64,000 nucleotides of DNA from Linum tenue (Eukaryota > Streptophyta > Magnoliopsida > Malpighiales > Linaceae). The translations under genes and the position numbers were made by a program. Positions 1 to 11,633 of this stretch are shown piece after piece (the stretch's first letter is position 1; the number at the start of each line of letters is the position of its first letter). Location: contig CAMGYJ010000008.1 in NCBI GenBank assembly GCA_946122785.1, positions 20,547,475-20,611,474 on the forward strand, read 5' to 3'. The notes under the pieces are model-generated. The model did no database searches and was not told where the DNA came from. It was given only the letters and a program-made list of their open reading frames with translations.

Positions 1-1685
1 ATCAGTGGCCGCCAAAGGAGAGATTTCCACAGACTGCGTCTGATCAGACTTCTGAGCGGTGTTCCCGCGCTGAACTCCAGGTTTAGCGGGAGAAGCTCCC
101 ATCCTTCCACGCTTAGCAGCCGCAGTAGAGACAGGCGGCTCTTGCGGTCTCTTCCCAGAGGCTCTCGTCACTGGAACAGAAACAGAAGTCCCCTCGACCG
201 CCAAGCTTGGAGCCACTGTCGGAGCGGTCGGAGGAGCGGGGCGGTCAACAGTCGTATCCAGAGAGGAAGCGGTCTCCGTCCTCGGCTTCACTACCTTCTT
301 CTTTGCTTTCGGGCGATTGGCAGCAGCAAGATCCCGTAGCCCTGCAAAAAGAAAGCATAAGTAAAACGACATGAGAAGGAGGAACACATAAACAATCAGG
401 AAGTTCATCACTAACCATAAAAACCACGAACGTGCTGGTACGCACTCTCCGGACCGCTGTGTCGCACCCGTAACTGAAAGCCCTCGACAATGCGGTTCAC
501 ATGATCCTTCACCGATTGGGGAAACTGGGTGGACGCACACCATGCGTCCTTGCTACCAACCGCATACCCAGTCGGCGGCTCCGAATCCCCGTCATACCAC
601 TTCCAAGAGGGTCGAGCAAAAAAGAATTCCCTATACCACGGCGAATCCAACTTAGGCGTCCCTTTGATGAACCCAACGTAAGCTTCCCGTCTCCCAATCG
701 ACCAGCAATTAGACGAGTCATGAATATTGTAAATCATTCGAAAGGCATCAAAAGACGGCTCTTCCTTGAGGCGGTCGCACGCAAGCCGATACATTACCGA
801 ATGAAAAATAATGGTCGGAGAAAGCCGCCCCAATGTGCAACCAAGCAAATGTAGCGTCTTGGTCAAGATAGGGTCCAAAGGAAACCGCAAACCAAGCTTT
901 ACTTGCTCCACATGTATGGGAATCCACCCAACTGGACAAGACCCGGAAAGGCTCTCTTCTGAGGGCGCAGCGTACTGCCAATCAGAAGGGAGATTGAGCG
1001 ACCTCAGACGAAAAAGCACCTGCTCGGGCTTGAAAACCGTCTTGTGCTTCTGACCAATAGCAAAGACGTCGGCAGGAACCGGTTGACCGCCCCACATACC
1101 ATCATGACGGAGCACAGTATACACAGAGTCTTTCGCGGCAATAGGAAGCGGTTCCAATCCTGCGGGTTCCACTATTTCTAACGAGGACGACGTACTAAGA
1201 TGCGCCTCTGAGCGCACATCCTCACTGTCGACCGCCTCGTCCTCGTCCAGTGACAAACTATCTAAATCTACCCGCCCAAAATCACCCATGTTATCCCCAA
1301 CCGCGGATGAAGTGGCAATACCCCCAGCTGGTACAGGGCGGATGTTAGCAATAGAATTATCTAAATCTAAATCAACTCCGACAAGACAATCGCGCAATTC
1401 AAAACCACTCCCAATGTATAATTCTAGCTCGGATAAATCCCACACGCACTCAGAGGCGGTTCGAGTGGGGGAAGAGCGGGTCATACCTTGGGAAAAAGAG
1501 GCGGCTCCTCCAGAGGGTCCCGCCTTCTTTCTCAAAGGAGCGGAAGGCGACAAGGGAACCCTCGTAGCGGCCTGATTCTTCTCGGGGACCGCCTCGGAGG
1601 TCGCATGCAAAAGGGGGGCCTCGACGGTGGCGGCGGCGGCGTCGCTTCCAGCCGCGGCGGAGGGAGTTCGATCGTCACTTGACAT
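1..1685 (-). CDS. antisense accessory protein of a Tat element, Transposase_28-like (two exons, 3' end outside window)
   Basis: Long antisense ORF of a Ty3 element. I start it at the ATG at 1685 (MSSDDRT); the ORF stays open to 2009, but that extension has low-complexity composition and overlaps a TATA-like box. Residues about 258-420 resemble the domain named 'putative gypsy type transposon' (Pfam Transposase_28, PF04195): a GLRFPLDP segment, then LGCTLGRLSPT and a C-terminal WYREFFFARPSWKW region. The first 250 residues are Ala/Ser/acid-rich and look disordered. The apparent stop at 411 is probably inside an intron: a donor G|GTTAGT at 415 and a strong acceptor TTTTTGCAG at 342 remove 74 bases, and the frame then stays open to base 1, giving a Lys/Pro-rich tail that looks nuclear. 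Function is unknown. The splice is inferred, not demonstrated. Confidence 0.7.
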
Positions 1686-1865
1686 CTTCAATCGTCGTCG
1701 GAACAGACACCAAACTCGCCGACCGAAGTCCGACCCAGCAAACGCCGACCAAAGGGCGCGATCGCGCGACGATCGAGAAAGAATAGCGAGGTCAGAAGAA
1801 AGACGAAGGAGAAATCGAAATGCGAAACGCAAAAGAACCAAAGAACTTACCTGAGGAAGCTTGGG

Positions 1866-1873
1866 TTTATAAA
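1866..1873 (-). promoter_or_regulatory. TATA-like box for the antisense accessory ORF
   Basis: TTTATAAA lies about 180 bases upstream of the ATG at 1685 on the minus strand. A transcription start near 1840 would give a 5' leader of about 155 bases. The motif is palindromic, so strand is assigned only from context. Confidence 0.35.
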
Positions 1874-2254
1874 GCCCGACCAAGGGGAGAGCTCGAACTC
1901 TGTCGGAGAAGAGGAGAGGAAGAAGACGAGCAGATTTCCAAAAGAGGAAGCAAAAATGGCGGAAAAAGGCTCTCCCAAGGCCATTTAAATGAAAGAGGAA
2001 GGGTTCCAAAACCGAGGATGACGTTTCGCCTCCTCGCGTCAGAGCGCAACCTTCGAGGTGCAGCGCGTGGCACTCACCCCGGCACTCGAAGAGACGCGCA
2101 CGCCATAAAACCGCCCCTCAGGCGATCCGACTCCACGCACGCACGACCAGGGGCAAGTAGGCGGTCACAGGCAGGGCGACCCAAACCGCTTAAATGATAC
2201 TAAGACAATCAGTTAGCCGCGCGAGCCTAAAGCCTCTCACGCCTAAGGGGCAAA

Positions 2255-2843
2255 TGTTAGGACAATCATTAAGGCACTTGGGCCTCCGAGCCCATGACCA
2301 CTAAAAAGGCCCAGTAAAGCAAACAAGCCCAAATCAGAGAAACAGGAGGCGGTCTCTGGGTCGCACCTAATAAGACCGCCTAACGTACAACGGAAACAAA
2401 GCAGGACGCCCGACAGAGGATATAGTCAACACTCTGACAACAAGGTACGGATACTGAGCAGGGTACGGATCTGACCAGGCATTTATGAGAAGTCAGAGGC
2501 GGTCGAGGACCGCCCGACACAGCGTCAGACCGCCCGACATAACGTAGCTTGTCCTCACTCCTAGACCTAACTAGTATAAATACCAAACAACGGATCACAT
2601 TTATGGTAACTTCCATCTACCCATTCTCTCTCTATTTCACTCTATCTACTTCTCTCACTAACTTAGGCATCGGAGGAGGTCCCAGGGCTCCCCTGAGGAC
2701 CTTTGTTGCAGGACTTCGAAGGTCGCCTCTCATCCTCCCAAGACCGCACGGAGTCAGTGAGCTTCACAAACCGCCCGGTACTTTCCAGGCTTAAACAGAA
2801 CTCAATAAATGCACCTTGACTTCTTGAACAACGATTAATAACA
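2255..2843 (+). repeat. 3' LTR (589 bp) of the Tat element
   Basis: The LTR starts TGTTAG and ends AATAACA, giving the inverted terminal pair TGTTA/TAACA. It contains a TATA box (TATAAAT, 2575-2581), a pyrimidine-rich stretch after the expected start site, and a polyadenylation signal AATAAA at 2804-2809, all in plus orientation. The sequence after the TATA box (a CTCACTAACTTAGGCATCGG segment) is of the kind found in Tat LTRs, and a relative is at about 18.99 kb. The 5' LTR is outside the window, so no target duplication can be checked. Confidence 0.8.
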
Positions 2844-4285
2844 CAGTTTACACCTCTTCGAACGAGGGTGTTTGATGATTTTGATGGCTGATAAAACTAA
2901 GTTAAATTACTTCTACTCTTATGGAGGTTCAGTGAGAGCTCCAAAAACTAAAAGCTACAACTATGGCTACATTGAGAAAAGATAAGTTTGACATGTGGTG
3001 TCAAATGTTTGGTTGTGGAACCTTTTCCCGTCTTCGTTTCTCCTATTTATAGCCACCGGGTGTAATTGTCTTGGTAACCGTCCTAGTAACAGCTGGCCTC
3101 TTGCTCCAAACCGCCTCGGGGTCCTGATCGCCGCCTTGGTGACTAGTTGGTAACCATCGCCTAGGGGGCCCTTATCCCGTCCTGGGGTTGGTGGGTACTT
3201 GATAGCCTCGATGCCCGGTCGGGTTGGTGTTGAGCCTTGTCGCCCTGTCATAACTGGATGGGGTTGAGGCTATCTCACCCTCGACTGCTTGATGACTTCT
3301 CGCTCCTGAAAGTGCTCTCGTTCCTTGCCTTCCAAATGTTCCAACAGAGGTAGATTGACTCGCTGTTACTGTCACTCTAGAAAATGGCCAAGTGTAACCA
3401 CTTCCTAAAGCGTAGTATAGCGGGTTTGGGTTTTAATGTCAACCCGGGTCCTAGATGTGATGACTACTCAGTGAATTCGTATTATCTAGCAATGAAACTT
3501 TAGTGAAGTTCTAAACTAACAAGCAAGCAAAGCAACTAAACGGTTGTATTCAGGTTAAGAGAGGTCACCCGGATATGGTTCCCCCTAGTCTGCAGTTAAG
3601 CCGGATTGTAATTACCAAGTTCGATTTCTATGAAAGTTATACTGCGGAAGGTTCTTAATCAGTCTGAAGTCTCGACTAAAGGTCTTCAGACCCTCTCAAT
3701 CTGAGTCTCTAGCTGGCGACTAACCTACACCGGAGTAAACAGATTGAGGCCCTATGAACAAAACCTCCACTACCGAATTGAATTCGGTACAGAATAGTGA
3801 ATTGGCTCCTCGACAAAGTCACCAATTCACTACCTTCGATTAAGGATACTCTATCAACCTAGGCAGATATTATCATTCTAGGTTAAAGCAGAAACAACAG
3901 GAATTTGATCAGGATTCATGCCATTCAATCATTCAAATCTCAATCGAATATAATCAATATCATAGAATCAATACTTGGGTTCATACAATCAAACCTAACA
4001 TACAGAACTAGGGTTCTCCATACCCAGATGAATGGGAGAACTACTCCATGGAGAGAGAAGCAAAAGCAGAATCAGACGCGGAAATCATACTGTGAAGATG
4101 GATTTCTGCTCCTGGACGTTGAATCGGCACTTCTCCAAGCTCAAGCCAAGCTCCAATGGTGTTGAAGATCGATCTAGGGCACTTGGAGGCTCTTGTTCGT
4201 CGCTTTCTCTCTCTAGGAACCGCTCTGTCTCTCAAAAACTCGAATCCCCTTCTGTTTGGCTCGGAATCCGCTTAAAAACCAGACT
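2844..4285. other. gene-free stretch, probable old LTR-retrotransposon debris
   Basis: No ORF here resembles a protein. The moderately GC-rich sequence around 3000-3450 and the stretch at 3470-4250 look like LTR or untranslated retroelement sequence, but I found no paired LTRs, primer-binding site or target duplication. Class and orientation are unresolved. Confidence 0.35.
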
Positions 4286-4580
4286 TTCCTGACTCGCACG
4301 GCCAGGGTGCACGGCCGTGCACATCACCATTCTGGCCGTGCACCTCAAAACGCGGCGTACCATTAAGTCGAGCTTCAGCCATCGCGCACGGCCAGGATTG
4401 CACCTTGCACGGCCGTGCGGATTTCCCTTGTACCCGTGCGTGCCCACGCACAATCCCGCACGGCCAAACTGGTCAGTTGCACGGCCGTGCGTGGCCACGC
4501 ACAATCCCGTGCGTGCCCACGCACAATCCCGCACGGCCAAACTGGTCACTTGCACGGCCGTGCGGGTTGTGGGTGTGCCC
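4286..4580. repeat. GC-rich palindromic cluster with a 59-bp direct repeat
   Basis: The 12-base palindrome GCACGGCCGTGC recurs, with many half-copies (GCACGGCCA). A 59-bp unit is present twice, at 4433-4491 and 4506-4564, differing at about one base; the offset is 73 bp. The tract is far more GC-rich than its surroundings. ORFs over it are read-throughs of the repeat in several frames and are not genes. Confidence 0.8.
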
Positions 4581-4584
4581 GTGC

Positions 4585-5042
4585 GACTTCCTCAGAACCT
4601 CGCCATGCGTCCGATCCTCGTCCAATCGACCTCAAACTCGCTCCCAAGCCTCCATTCACGTACTAGGACCTGAAATATCATAAACAAGCACAACCTAGCG
4701 TGAAATCGGCCTAAAACACGAGAATCAATACCTCAAACGGAGTAAGAGCAGGGGTAAAAACATGTGTAACTAACGGTCTATCATAGATAATATGAATCAA
4801 GGAGTAATGAGGGATGGTATCTTTGAGGGAGCAGAACCAATCAAAGAAGGAGGTGCCCTGAGGAGAGATCGGGAGGGAAGGGAAGATGTTATTCCATGCT
4901 TCTCTGGCATGAGGGCAGTAGAAAAGGCAGTGGTTTATGAATCCTCTTATTTGACGTACTTGTTTGTAAAGGTGAGCAAAAGAGAAAACAAATATCAAGG
5001 TCCCGTTTCATAAGAATAAAAAAAATATATAAAGGTCCTGCT
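4585..5042. other. gene-free stretch
   Basis: No coding, RNA or repeat structure could be supported between the GC-rich cluster and the MITE that follows. Confidence 0.4.
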
Positions 5043-5050
5043 GGAGAAAA

Positions 5051-5496
5051 GGGCAAATACAATTTAATATCCAAACCTTTTATTTTAAACAGTATAATAG
5101 CCAAACCTTTTCGAAAACAATCTAATATCCAAATCGTCAACTTTCTGTCTGTTTGACCGTTAGTTGACACTTCAAAAAAGTTCGCAGTACGACACTTCAT
5201 CAATATCCATCGATATCTTCTCTGAAAAACCACCAACATATCGTAGTTCCAAACCCGAGAAGTCCATGACTCCACCATGATGGTATAGAATATCTAAATA
5301 TTCAGTCATCTGCAATGCCAAAACAAGAAACAAAGTTGTATTGTGACAATTTCCCCTAAACAAAGCTTTTTTTGAAGTATCAACTAACGGTCAAACGAAC
5401 GGAAAGTTAACGATTTGGATATTAGATTGTTTTCGAAAAGATTTGGCTATTATATTGTTTAAAATGAAAGGTTTGGATATTAAATTGTATTTACCC
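5051..5496. mobile_element. long-TIR MITE (446 bp)
   Basis: Two arms of about 130 bp, 5051-5180 and 5366-5496, are imperfect reverse complements of each other, beginning GGGCAAATAC and ending GTATTTACCC. An 8-bp direct repeat GGAGAAAA flanks them (5043-5050 and 5497-5504). The loop of about 185 bp has no ORF with recognisable content. Long arms suggest a MULE derivative (9-bp duplications usual); the 8-bp duplication would also fit hAT. Confidence 0.75.
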
Positions 5497-5504
5497 GGAG
5501 AAAA

Positions 5505-6208
5505 CAAAGAATAAAAAATGCTGCCAATAAATACAGAAACTCTTATCACGAAATCCGCATGAACAAAGATGTTGGTGCTTTAGGTGGCTGCCAGGAATTA
5601 AGGATTCAATGCCATCTCTTTTGACTCTGCCTTAGGGAACAAGAAACATGAATCCAACGGGAGATAGGGGTGTCAGAGTCTAAAATGGTGACGTTGCCTT
5701 CGAGTGTCGAGTCTTGATAGTTTTTGCAATTTAAAACCTATAAGAACCAGAAAATAATTGTTGAAGTGTGGATGCTCCTTGTTATAAGAATCAAACTCGA
5801 TCATTGATTGAATTAGTAGAAATTTTAACTAATTTATAATAGTGGTTCGATTACATGTTTGGACGATTAGGGATGGATCAAATGCTTTTTAATGATTGGA
5901 CATAAAATCAAGGGTAATGACTATTTATTAGCTAAATTTTTTTCGAATTTTTTTTATTAGCAAAACCTATCGAATACTAAGAATTAACCAAATGTTAATT
6001 TTCGGTTAGCACTTTTGTTATTAATATTGACTTGACAACATGATACTGACTTGGAAGAGACACATGAAGGTCAATATTTCAAAAATTTAGTATTTTAACT
6101 AAGAAAATAGTTACAAAATTATTAATGACAATATAAAAATGGCTTATATTTTGATGCATTATGTAAGATTTGATTAATCAATAGCATTTTAATAGGTTTG
6201 GATAAAAA
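5505..6208. other. AT-rich gene-free stretch
   Basis: Very AT-rich DNA without a credible ORF, RNA gene or boundary-defined repeat. Confidence 0.4.
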
Positions 6209-6217
6209 AAATAGATA

Positions 6218-7304
6218 GGACTTTGCTACGGTGACATGCATGTCACGGTGACATGCACTTTTCGGTCGACCTCATATAGGATCAGGTCGACCTAATCAGT
6301 TGTTTCAGTGTACAAACAGTTTCATGGTGCCTACTTTAGGAGATTCATATCTTACAATTGGCTAGATGGAAATTGGAGATTAAAGGCTTGTTTTGAAGCT
6401 GAAGTGTCCCTCTACACATTAAAGTACTTGGGAGCTCAATAGAAAGTCCAGAAGACCATTTTTGAACCTGACCAAAAGGCTATGCCAAAACTGGGAAACT
6501 GCCTGAAAATGGCTAAGTCTGGCAACGTGTTTGTCAAGCCTACTTTGGAGCTTAATTTGACAAGCATGGATGCGAGTCCAGTCCAGGGGCCTTTACCACG
6601 TTAAATTATGTATTTTTTATACAAAGGCAAGGCATTGAATGAAAGATTGAATATCTTTAAGGCTTCAAACAAAATGCTCGAAGTTGCTACGAAGGTTGTT
6701 TTTCTGGCAGCTTGCTTGTGCTCGAAGTCTGCCAGAAAAACAGCCTTTGTAGCAACTTCGACCCTTTTGTTTGAAGCCTTAAAGATATCCAATCTTTCAT
6801 CCAATTCCTTGAATTTGTATAAAAACATACCTAATTTAACGTGGTAGAGGCTCCTGGACTCGACTCGCATTCATGCTTCTCGAATTGAGCTCAAAAATAG
6901 GCTTCACAAACACGTTTCCAGACTTAGCCATTTCTAGGCAGTTTCCCAGTTTTGGCATAGCCTTTTGATGAGGTTCAAAAATGGTCTTCTGGACTTCCTA
7001 TCGAGCTCTCAATCACTTCAATATGTAGAGGGACACTCCAGCTTCAAAACAAGTCATTAGTCTTCAATTTCCATCTAGCCAATTGTATGATATGAATATC
7101 CAAAGTAGGCACCATGAACTGTTTTTACACTGAAACAACATATTAGGTCGACCGGATCCTATATGAGGTCGACCGAATCCTAAATGAGGTCGACCGGATC
7201 GTATATGAGGTCGACCGAATTCTATATGAGGTCGACCTAATCGTAACTGAGGTCGACCGGAAAGTGCAAGTCACCGTGACATGCATGTCACCGTAGGCAC
7301 ACCC
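6218..7304. mobile_element. foldback MULE-type element, near-complete 1.09-kb palindrome
   Basis: Almost the whole element is one inverted repeat: each arm is about 500 bp and only about 15-20 bases separate them, centred near 6715. The recognisable arms begin at 6226 (CTACGGTGACATGC) and end at 7296. A perfect 9-bp direct repeat AAATAGATA sits at 6209-6217 and 7305-7313, which sets the ends at 6218 and 7304 and points to the Mutator-like superfamily. The overlapping ORFs near 6601-6870 on both strands are the same arm sequence read twice and do not resemble known proteins. A transcript across it would fold into a very long hairpin. Confidence 0.8.
7146..7260. repeat. 21-bp tandem repeat in the right arm of the foldback element
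   Basis: Five units of the type GGTCGACCGGATCCTATAT plus GA, followed by a 10-base partial unit. The left arm (about 6263-6298) has fewer than two units, so the array expanded or shrank in one arm after the palindrome formed. Confidence 0.85.
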
Positions 7305-7313
7305 AAATAGATA

Positions 7314-8736
7314 TTACCCTAAAATCAAATAAATTATTTCCACAAAAAAGGAAAAAAATTTAACTTAAACTAAGACCATCAAAGCTAAATTATTAATTTT
7401 AAAATTGATTCCTCTTCTTCATTTTCCAACCTTCTTTTCGATCTCACCTAGTCCACATTTGCTACCCTAAGTACTAACTTGAATTTAATATACAAAAGTC
7501 TATTTTTTTAAGACGGTTTGAATAATTTGTTTGAACTTTTTGTCACGGACTATATGAATTTGAAAGTTCTTTAGTCTCCATTAAATTGGAATCTATCTAT
7601 GGAGTGACACAGAGTTCATGCACATAAAAAGTCCTCATAAGTCGTAATTACAAAAAATATTCCTCAATATTTTTAATTCCCTCCCCAACTACTCCTTTCC
7701 GTGAATTTCACCCTACAATTTTCAATCAAAATCAATAAATCGGCCCATTTTTTGCCGAAACTGATAAAATATCAAATTAACCAAAAAATATTTACATTAT
7801 GTTTTGACTAAGTTAGCGCCTACTTAGTGTGTCTAGTGAGCAGTTGAGTCATTTTTTAATGGAAAATTAATCATCTTTAAAACAATTTGAGCCATTTATT
7901 TAACGGCAAAAAAACCTCATATTGCTTCTAGTCAAATGCTACTTATGATGTTTCTCAACATTTGAGTGAGACTGTCGACCGCCTCTTATTATTCGCCATT
8001 CAAATTGACCGATGTCACTGTTCGACCTACCTTAGCGAAATTCCTAACTAGGCCACTGATTTGAAGAACAATATTAAAAAAAAAACACAGAGATCATAAT
8101 AAACCTTCCCAATTCAGGGACCAAATATACCTTTAACTCTATTTTGATAAAGGAAGATTTCTACCAGCTCATGTGACATAGTTATGATTTTTTTTGATTG
8201 GTCCCTGAATTGGAAAAAAAAATCATAACTAATGAATTTATGCGGGAAACAAAAGAAGGTAAAAGGAATAACATTGCACGACAAAATCACGTGACCTCCT
8301 TAAATAAGAGAGGCCATCTAAAATTCAACGCATAGGGTGATGAATGGCATGGCTCGGCTCCTTCCCATGATTTTAATAATAAAAAGAAAAAAGAACAAAT
8401 AAATCATGGGATGTTATACATACAGCATGCCATGCATCATGTATGGATGATGGTATGATGTCAGGGAGGAATAAAAGGAAAGGAAGGCAAGTGGGCTACG
8501 GAAGTGGAGATTAGTGGACCGAGATAGTCGCTTCCGTTTCCCGCCAACGGCGCCTACGTGGACGCCCGGCCTGACCACTTTTTCCCGCCAATTCGCTCCT
8601 ATTCTCTAGGTCTTTGGCCCTGCCACTGCTTGCCACGTGTCCAGCTTCCTAGGAAAAGTGCTGGACAGTTGTTTCCCCCCTTGACTGCTCATTAAGCCAT
8701 GATGGCCCTGTCCCCCATTGTCCAATAAGGTGCATT
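7314..8736. other. gene-free stretch
   Basis: AT-rich to about 8270 and of mixed composition to 8700. A short imperfect inverted repeat (about 8095-8135 with 8195-8230, sharing CAATTCAGGGACCAA) may be a degraded MITE. No gene is supported. Confidence 0.35.
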
Positions 8737-8744
8737 GTTGTATT

Positions 8745-9512
8745 TAGGGGTGAACAAACACACCCGCAAACCGACCCACCCGTCCAACCCGACCCAACCC
8801 ACCCGTATTTATCGCTAAATCAAAGGTTTTAGATTGGGTGAGGGTTTTCTTTTGTACAACCCGCCTCTTTTGGGTTGGGTTTGGATTTTGGATTACATAA
8901 CCCGTAGAACCCGACCCAACCCGTGTTCCAATTATTGGTATGAGTTCGTATCCAAAAAAATATTTATGTCGTATATAGTCATACTTATGAGAAAATTAAG
9001 ATATTTCGCCATGTTTTTCTCTTAAAGTCTCACTAATCTAATGCATTCTTCGACTTAAAGTTTAGACATATATTTAATATAGCTATGATTCACGTAATTT
9101 TTTTTCTTGTGTAAAATTTTAAAAGAATATCATATTATGGATGCGTTCATTTGTAACCTTTTTAGCCTATTTCAACAAATGTCGTGAAAAAAACTAGACA
9201 TAAGTTGAAGTAAATCAAGTTTTATTAAAATTCAAACAATATTTGTGAATTTTGATACCTATCACCTCGGTTTATTCGTTTGAATTTTTAATTTGTTATA
9301 AAATATTTTTATGATGTAGATAATTGCATATTTTGTGTTGGGTTGGGTTTTTACTTAAAAATATCGCCAACCCGACCCAACCCAATTAGAAACAAACAGT
9401 AAGGTTTAGATTTTTTTGGGTGGGTTTGGGTTTAATATTTCCCAAACCGTAGTGCATGGGTCGTGTGATTAAAATGCCTAAACCCGGACCACCCGACCCA
9501 TGTACACCCCTA
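8745..9512. mobile_element. hAT-like non-autonomous element filled with ACCCGACCC motifs
   Basis: The ends are TAGGGGTG and CACCCCTA, with a perfect 8-bp target duplication GTTGTATT (8737-8744 and 9513-9520), the hAT signature. The left 150 bp and right 170 bp are dense with ACCCGACCCAACCC-type motifs in inverted arrangement; the centre is AT-rich. The ORF at 8834-9025 is a chance reading frame. Confidence 0.8.
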
Positions 9513-9538
9513 GTTGTATTATATCTTGTGCTAAATTT

Positions 9539-11623
9539 GGGTTAATTGCAAGTTTAGTCACTGGATTTAACAAAAACGTTCATATTTGATCACTATAAAT
9601 ATTTAATTCTATTTATGGTCACTAAGATTAGTTCAATAGTTCAAGTTTGGTCACTCTCCGTTAGTCTCCGTTAACTTTTGCTGATGTGGCAGTCAACCTT
9701 TATAGTTGACTGTTAAATGAGTGACGTGGCTATTAAAAAAATAAAAAAAAATTAAATGTTTACAATTTACACCTCATTTCTACAACTATTAAAAAATAAA
9801 AACAAAACTTAATTTCCTATTATTCTATAAACACCTAAACCTAACCTTTCTCCTCCTCGGGAATGGATCAGGTCAGTAACCTTATGGTGAGTAACTATGA
9901 GTAACCCGCCCACATCAGCATGACATCAGCATCATCTCTCTCATGGAAAGCCTTTAATTTTCCCCTCCTTAATCTTTTACGAACGATTTCTCACTCGTTT
10001 TAAGTCGAAATTTAATTTTTTTTGCACAGTTAGATCAGATTAATTGTGCTCTTCAAAATGATATCCACTTTGATATATTTTTCGAACAAAAAAAATTGAG
10101 CCATTTTATACCAGTCTATACCATATGGTATTGACTGGTATTGAAATAAGAGCATACCTATGGTTTGAAAAGCGTACCATGGTGGTATGACACAAACAAA
10201 AAATGTAGGATGATTGAATACATGATAGTAGAAGTATATTTATTGTCATTTACGACTTTTAACATTGTATACCATAAGATACCACCCCGTACCAGGGTGG
10301 TATTGTATGGTATTGTGTGGTATTTTTTTGTCTTGTAATTTGTTCACCCAGAAATTTGTAGATCCAATAGATCATGATGAACTCGTCCCTGCTGTGCAAA
10401 CGTTTTCAAAAACGAATTAAAAACAAAGAAGATACCATATGGTATGCAGTTGGTACCGAGAGGCCAGAATTTTTTTTCCCTCAATAAATATTGAAAATTG
10501 ATCTCATTTTGTAGAGCACGATGAACTCGTTCCATCTGTGCAAAAAAAATTAAAATCCGAGTTAAAACGAAAAAGATATGAGTCAATTAAGAAAGCTAGT
10601 GAAAATAAAAATGACTTTTAATTCTCCATCCTTAGATATGGATTTTCTAAATGAAGGGTCCAGATTTGGTTATTGATGGGTGGGTTATGCACCCTAACTT
10701 GAGCCCTCCTCCTCCATCACCCCCACGACCGGGAGCAAAACTACCAAAAATCCAATCCCGGAACTACACCAAATATCCTAATCACCCCTGATAATTCAAC
10801 ACACCGCAATTACCCTTTTCACTGATGCTTCCTTCTTCAAAAACCCTCGATGCTCGCTCATCGTCTTCTTATTCTGCTGCTGCGGTGGCGGCGGTTTCGT
10901 TGGAAGACTAGGAACAACAAGACACCCATGCAAAACAGTAGCGGTGGTGGGTTCGATTGAAACCCCTCAATTGAACAGGAGCAACAAGACACCCTTCTTT
11001 TCGGGGGCATGCTGCAACAAGCCAACCCCTCAATTGAAATTGGCGGCCGGCAGCCGCGCCAGGGACACAATCGTGATGGGATTGAATTTCAGCGAAACAC
11101 CTGGTTGGGAGAATTATGCCCAATCCCGAGCGGGATGATGATGATGATTGCTCAAATCGGTAATCGCGTCCACAATTCCCAACCGAACTCCATCGTCGAC
11201 TAAGCTTCTGGGGGACTTTTTGTCCATCCCCGGAAAATGGAAATTGACTGAGCAGGGGTCTTCCGAACTCAACTGGAAAAAAGGAGGAAGCTGCCAAAGA
11301 GGGTTCTTAGGTGGAGATTGGCGGTGGTGGGCAAAAACAAAGTGGACGCCAATTAGTAGAAATTAGGATTTATATTTTAATGAATTTGTAATGAGGTGGA
11401 AATTCGATAGATTAAATATTATTTTTTAATAGTCACGTCACTCATTTAACGGTCAACTATAAAGGTTGACTGTCACATCAACAAAAGTTAACGGAGACTA
11501 ACGGAGAGTTACCAAACTGGAACTATTGAACTAATCTTAGTGACCACGATTGGAATTAAATATTTGTAGTGACCATACATGAACGTTTTTAATAAACCCA
11601 GTGACCAACCCTGCAATTAACCC
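9539..11623. mobile_element. MULE, non-autonomous (2.09 kb, TIRs of about 230 bp)
   Basis: Terminal inverted repeats begin GGGTTAATTGC and end GCAATTAACCC, reading inward through a 'gtcactctccgttagtctcc'-type block that also occurs in the element at 13188. A perfect 10-bp direct repeat TGCTAAATTT flanks it (9529-9538 and 11624-11633). The interior has a GC-richer part at 10840-11350 with ORFs on both strands (one of 129 aa, minus, 10908-11297) that I do not recognise; it could be captured host sequence. No transposase is visible. Confidence 0.8.
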
Positions 11624-11633
11624 TGCTAAATTT

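Larger units (their letters stand above)
1..2843 (+). mobile_element. Tat-lineage Ty3/gypsy retrotransposon, right end only
   Basis: The window opens inside an LTR retrotransposon that reads left to right. Seen: a purine-rich stretch (CCTAAGGGGCAAA, about 2242-2254) directly before a TG-starting LTR at 2255, which is the usual polypurine tract/3' LTR arrangement. A long ORF lies on the opposite strand between the missing pol region and this LTR. Known: Tat-lineage Ty3 elements of plants often carry such an antisense accessory ORF between pol and the 3' LTR. gag-pol and the 5' LTR are outside the window, so the lineage rests on the accessory ORF and LTR style. Confidence 0.75.

Noticed and set aside
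1845..1856. Splice donor CAG|GTAAGT in the leader of the antisense ORF
   Set aside because: It lies only about 15 bases downstream of the TATA-like box, upstream of the expected transcription start, so it would not be in the transcript unless another promoter is used.
1686..2009. Upstream extension of the antisense accessory ORF to a 532-aa protein
   Set aside because: The added 108 residues are Arg/Leu/Phe-rich and contain no recognised feature, and the stretch includes the TATA-like box; MSSDDRT at 1685 is the better start.
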